Shown in pieces: positions 6,467 through 8,622 of a DNA stretch of 8,622 nt (positions within the stretch are counted from its first letter, which is position 1; each line of letters begins with the position of its first letter). Source of the DNA: Clostridiales bacterium. Lineage in GTDB: Bacteria > Bacillota > Clostridia > Christensenellales > Aristaeellaceae. The translations under genes were made by a program, and so were the position numbers. Location: assembly GCA_012513735.1 (NCBI GenBank), contig JAAZBR010000299.1, forward strand, positions 1-8,622, in the 5' to 3' direction. Below the pieces are notes generated by a model that did no database searches, was not told where the DNA came from, and was given only the letters and a program-made list of their open reading frames with translations.

Positions 6467-6478
6467 GATACATGTATC
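6467..6478. promoter_or_regulatory. GATACATGTATC palindrome at the lacI-type transcription start
   Basis: A perfect 12-bp palindrome overlapping the predicted start of transcription, differing completely in sequence from the GCGCAATCGATTGCGC sites. As DNA it may bind a second regulator; as RNA it could fold only into a weak hairpin at the mRNA 5' end. Confidence 0.35.
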
Positions 6479-6509
6479 AACTGGCGGAATAGATACCAAG
6501 TGGGTCAAA

Positions 6510-7520
6510 ATGAACGAACATAGGGTTGTCAGGCTTAAGGACATTGCCCAGGAACTGGGGCTTTCGGAATCCACCGTCTCACGCGCTCTCAGCGGCACCG
6601 GCCGCGTCAGCGAGGCAACCCGCCTGTTGGTGCAGCAAGCCGTCAAGAAACGCGATTACACCCCCAACGACATTGCCCGGTCGCTGCGGCGCAGGGACGG
6701 GCGCAGTATCGGCATCATCGTCACCGACATCACCAACATTTTTTTCGCTTCCGTACTGAAGGGCGCCCAGATGGTGGCCCACGAGCAGGGATATTCCACC
6801 TTGCTTAGCAACTCCGATGAGGATCCGGCTCTTGAAACAGCCTCCCTTCGGCTGATGCTGCAAAAACAGGTGTCCGGTTTGATTCTGGCCACTGTGGGGG
6901 GCAGCCCCAACCAATTGGCCCAGTGCAGGCGACAAGGGGTGCCCATCGTTTTCATCGACAACCTGCCCAACCTGGGCTATCCCTACGATTCGGTGTCTGT
7001 GGACAACCACAAATCCGCTTACTTGCTGACCTGCAAGCTGCTGAAACGGGGCATGCGCCGTATCGGGGTGATTACCGGGCCCCTGGGTCAGTCCTCAGGC
7101 CTACACCGCTGGGAGGGATATGAGCGGGCCATGCAGGAAGCCGGATGCCCCATTTACCGGCCCTGGGTCAAGCAGGGGGACTTCCGGGTGGAGAGCGGCT
7201 ATGCCGCCATGAGCAGCATGCTGGCCCAGCAGGAGACGCCCCAGGCAGTGCTGATTGCCAACAACTACATGGCCTTCGGCGCCATCCGTGCCATCCGGGA
7301 GCGGGGGTGGCAGGTGCCCCGGGACATTGCCATTGTTTCCTTCGACACCGAGGACATCAGTGGCCTGATGCATCCCTCCATCACCACCATGAACCAGCCT
7401 GCAGTGGAGATCGGCCGGCAGGCTGCTGAGATCCTGATTGACCGCCTGACGGACAACGCCCCTGAGGATGCTGTGGCCAGGGTGCTGGATCCCATCTTTG
7501 TGGAGGGGACTTCCTGGTAA
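6510..7520 (+). CDS. LacI-family transcriptional repressor of a sugar-uptake locus
   Basis: A 336-residue DNA-binding repressor, standard for the family. Helix-turn-helix at residues 8-28 (VRLKDIAQELGLSESTVSRAL), hinge helix at 52-60 (PNDIARSLR), then a periplasmic-binding-protein-like effector domain from about 66 (SIGIIVTDITNIFFASVLKGA) to the end, including VSGLILATVGG, PIVFIDNLP, YDSVSVDNHKSAYLLTCKLLKRGMRRIGVITG and IAIVSFDTEDISGLMHPSITTMNQP. The ligand is probably a sugar, but which one is not evident. The ATG at 6510 places the helix-turn-helix at the usual distance from the N-terminus; its Shine-Dalgarno is poor, so translation may be weak. An in-frame TTG at 6435 would start inside the proposed promoter and is rejected. 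A 16-bp operator lies in its own promoter and another upstream of the following ABC transporter gene, implying autorepression plus control of transport. Confidence 0.95.
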   Translation: MNEHRVVRLKDIAQELGLSESTVSRALSGTGRVSEATRLLVQQAVKKRDYTPNDIARSLRRRDGRSIGIIVTDITNIFFASVLKGAQMVAHEQGYSTLLSNSDEDPALETASLRLMLQKQVSGLILATVGGSPNQLAQCRRQGVPIVFIDNLPNLGYPYDSVSVDNHKSAYLLTCKLLKRGMRRIGVITGPLGQSSGLHRWEGYERAMQEAGCPIYRPWVKQGDFRVESGYAAMSSMLAQQETPQAVLIANNYMAFGAIRAIRERGWQVPRDIAIVSFDTEDISGLMHPSITTMNQPAVEIGRQAAEILIDRLTDNAPEDAVARVLDPIFVEGTSW

Positions 7521-7541
7521 AAATAGGCACACCGGCCAACT

Positions 7542-7547
7542 TATGAT
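7542..7547 (+). promoter_or_regulatory. Possible -10 for the sugar ABC operon
   Basis: TATGAT, the same hexamer as the lacI-type -10, lies 11 bp before the perfect operator, which would then cover about +5 to +20. No acceptable -35 is visible 16-18 bp upstream, so this promoter may be weak, activator-dependent or misplaced. Confidence 0.3.
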
Positions 7548-7558
7548 TATTTCGGAAC

Positions 7559-7574
7559 GCGCAATCGATTGCGC
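7559..7574. promoter_or_regulatory. LacI-family operator O2 upstream of the sugar ABC gene (perfect palindrome)
   Basis: GCGCAATCGATTGCGC, a perfect 16-bp palindrome in the 106-nt gap between the repressor stop and the ABC gene start. It matches the site in the repressor's own promoter at 15 of 16 bases, plus a shared T just 3'. The pairing of the two sites around a lacI-type gene is the main evidence that they are its operators. Confidence 0.85.
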
Positions 7575-7626
7575 TCAGGGTTCCCTTGCGAACATGCAGA
7601 CCAACTAACAGTAGGAGAAGGGCCTG

Positions 7627-8622
7627 ATGAGTGAACTGATCCGTATGGAGCATATCAGCAAAGAGTTTCCCGGCGTCAAGGCACTGGATGACGTCAGCTT
7701 TTCGCTGAACGCCGGGGAAGTGCACGCCTTGGTCGGTGAAAACGGCGCAGGCAAGTCCACGCTGATGAAGGTGCTGACGGGCGTCTACAGCAAGGATGCT
7801 GGCCAGGTGTATGTCAGAGGGCAAGAAGTTCACATCCGCAACGTCCGTGATTCCCAGGCCCTGGGCATTGTCATGATCCATCAGGAGCTGAACCTGATGA
7901 ACCACCTTACCGTAGCGCAGAACATTTTCATCGGTCGGGAACAGCGGGGCAAAGCCCGGTTGTTCCTGAAAGATGCTGTGCTGGAAGAAAAAACAGCCGA
8001 GCTGATGCGCCGCCTGAATGCCGATATTGACCCCCACACCAAAGTAGGTAACCTCAGCGTGGCCAAGCAGCAGATGGTGGAAATTGCCAAGGCCCTCTCC
8101 TACAACTCAGAAGTGCTGATCATGGATGAGCCCACGGCTTCTCTGACCGATGCAGAGATTGACGATTTGTTCCGCGTCATCCGCCTGCTGCGGCAGGAGG
8201 GGAAGGGAATCATCTACATCTCTCACCGGCTGGACGAGTTGAAGCGCATCACCGACCGCATCACCGTCATGCGGGATGGCTGCTATATCGATACGCTGCC
8301 CACCGATGGAGTGGAAACGCGGCAGATCATCAACCTGATGGTGGGGCGCGAGCTGACCGCGGAGAAAAGCAACCGCAAGGTGCCGGAGGATACCCCGGTG
8401 GTGCTGGAGGTGCGGGGCATCAGCAGGGGCCGCCAGGTGAAGGATGTTAGCTTTCAGGTGCGCAGGGGCGAAATTTTGGGCATCGCAGGGCTGATGGGAG
8501 CAGGCCGTACCGAAACCGCCCGGGCCATCTACGGCGCCGACAAGCGGGATGCGGGGGAGGTGCTGGTGAATGGTCAGCCGGTTCGCATTGATACCCCGGT
8601 TGATGCCGTGCGCCACGGAATC
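7627..8622 (+). CDS. Sugar ABC transporter ATP-binding protein (RbsA/MglA family), 3'-truncated by window edge
   Basis: Double-domain cytoplasmic ATPase energising uptake of a monosaccharide via a periplasmic-binding-protein-dependent importer (CUT2 class). The frame is open to the last base; 332 of an expected ~500 residues are present. First domain: Walker A GENGAGKST (37-45), Q-loop Gln86 in IHQELNL, signature LSVAKQQMVEIAKAL (143-157), Walker B VLIMDEP (163-169), switch His200 in ISHRLDE. Second domain begins near 257 and shows the degenerate Walker A GLMGAGRTE (287-295), in which the usual Lys-Ser is Arg-Thr; this is typical of the second site in this family. The ATG has AGGAG (7613-7617) 9 bases upstream. 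Permease and binding-protein genes would be expected beyond the window. Ribose, galactose, xylose or another sugar is possible; the sequence does not decide. Regulation by the adjacent LacI-type repressor through the palindrome at 7559-7574 is inferred. Confidence 0.95.
   Translation, partial: MSELIRMEHISKEFPGVKALDDVSFSLNAGEVHALVGENGAGKSTLMKVLTGVYSKDAGQVYVRGQEVHIRNVRDSQALGIVMIHQELNLMNHLTVAQNIFIGREQRGKARLFLKDAVLEEKTAELMRRLNADIDPHTKVGNLSVAKQQMVEIAKALSYNSEVLIMDEPTASLTDAEIDDLFRVIRLLRQEGKGIIYISHRLDELKRITDRITVMRDGCYIDTLPTDGVETRQIINLMVGRELTAEKSNRKVPEDTPVVLEVRGISRGRQVKDVSFQVRRGEILGIAGLMGAGRTETARAIYGADKRDAGEVLVNGQPVRIDTPVDAVRHGI

Noticed and set aside
6435..6509. TTG start for the LacI-family regulator, 25 codons upstream of the ATG
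   Set aside because: It would place the start inside the promoter and operator and add residues not typical before the LacI helix-turn-helix.

Overview
The window looks like chromosomal DNA of a GC-rich anaerobic Firmicute. The best guess is a gut clostridium of the Oscillospiraceae/Ruminococcaceae type (Faecalibacterium, Gemmiger and Subdoligranulum are the kind of genus meant). This is an inference from four things: the GC-rich coding bias, a PPDK closely resembling the Clostridium symbiosum enzyme as I recall it, the long CTC form of bL25, and purine-rich Shine-Dalgarno sites. All genes read on the + strand, and no phage, IS, CRISPR or RNA gene is visible.

Layout: (1) 1-1862, the C-terminal ~70% of pyruvate phosphate dikinase, closed by a hairpin. 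(2) 1976-2787, a self-contained bL25/CTC unit with a near-consensus promoter, a possible leader stem, the gene and a strong terminator. (3) 2788-3035, an intergenic stretch filled mostly by a 162-bp concentric imperfect palindrome (2833-2994). (4) 3036-6382, a probable three-gene unit: a strong promoter, a malic enzyme, an AlkD-like DNA alkylation repair protein, a 12-helix MFS transporter and a clean intrinsic terminator. (5) 6413-8622, a sugar-uptake locus: a LacI-family repressor followed by the first 332 residues of a double-domain sugar ABC ATPase that runs off the window.

How the genes fit together: malic enzyme (malate to pyruvate) and PPDK (pyruvate to or from PEP) meet at the pyruvate/PEP node, although they are separate transcription units with bL25 between them. 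In the sugar locus, a 16-bp palindrome GCGCAATCGATTGCGC occurs perfectly upstream of the ABC gene. It occurs with one mismatch between the apparent -35 and -10 of the lacI-type gene. This strongly suggests that the repressor controls both itself and the transporter.

The items most worth a second look are the 162-bp palindrome, the paired LacI-type operators with an additional palindrome near the lacI start site, and recurrent GTATAC-centred sites in several leaders. I see no clearly novel protein system here; the protein-coding content belongs to known families.
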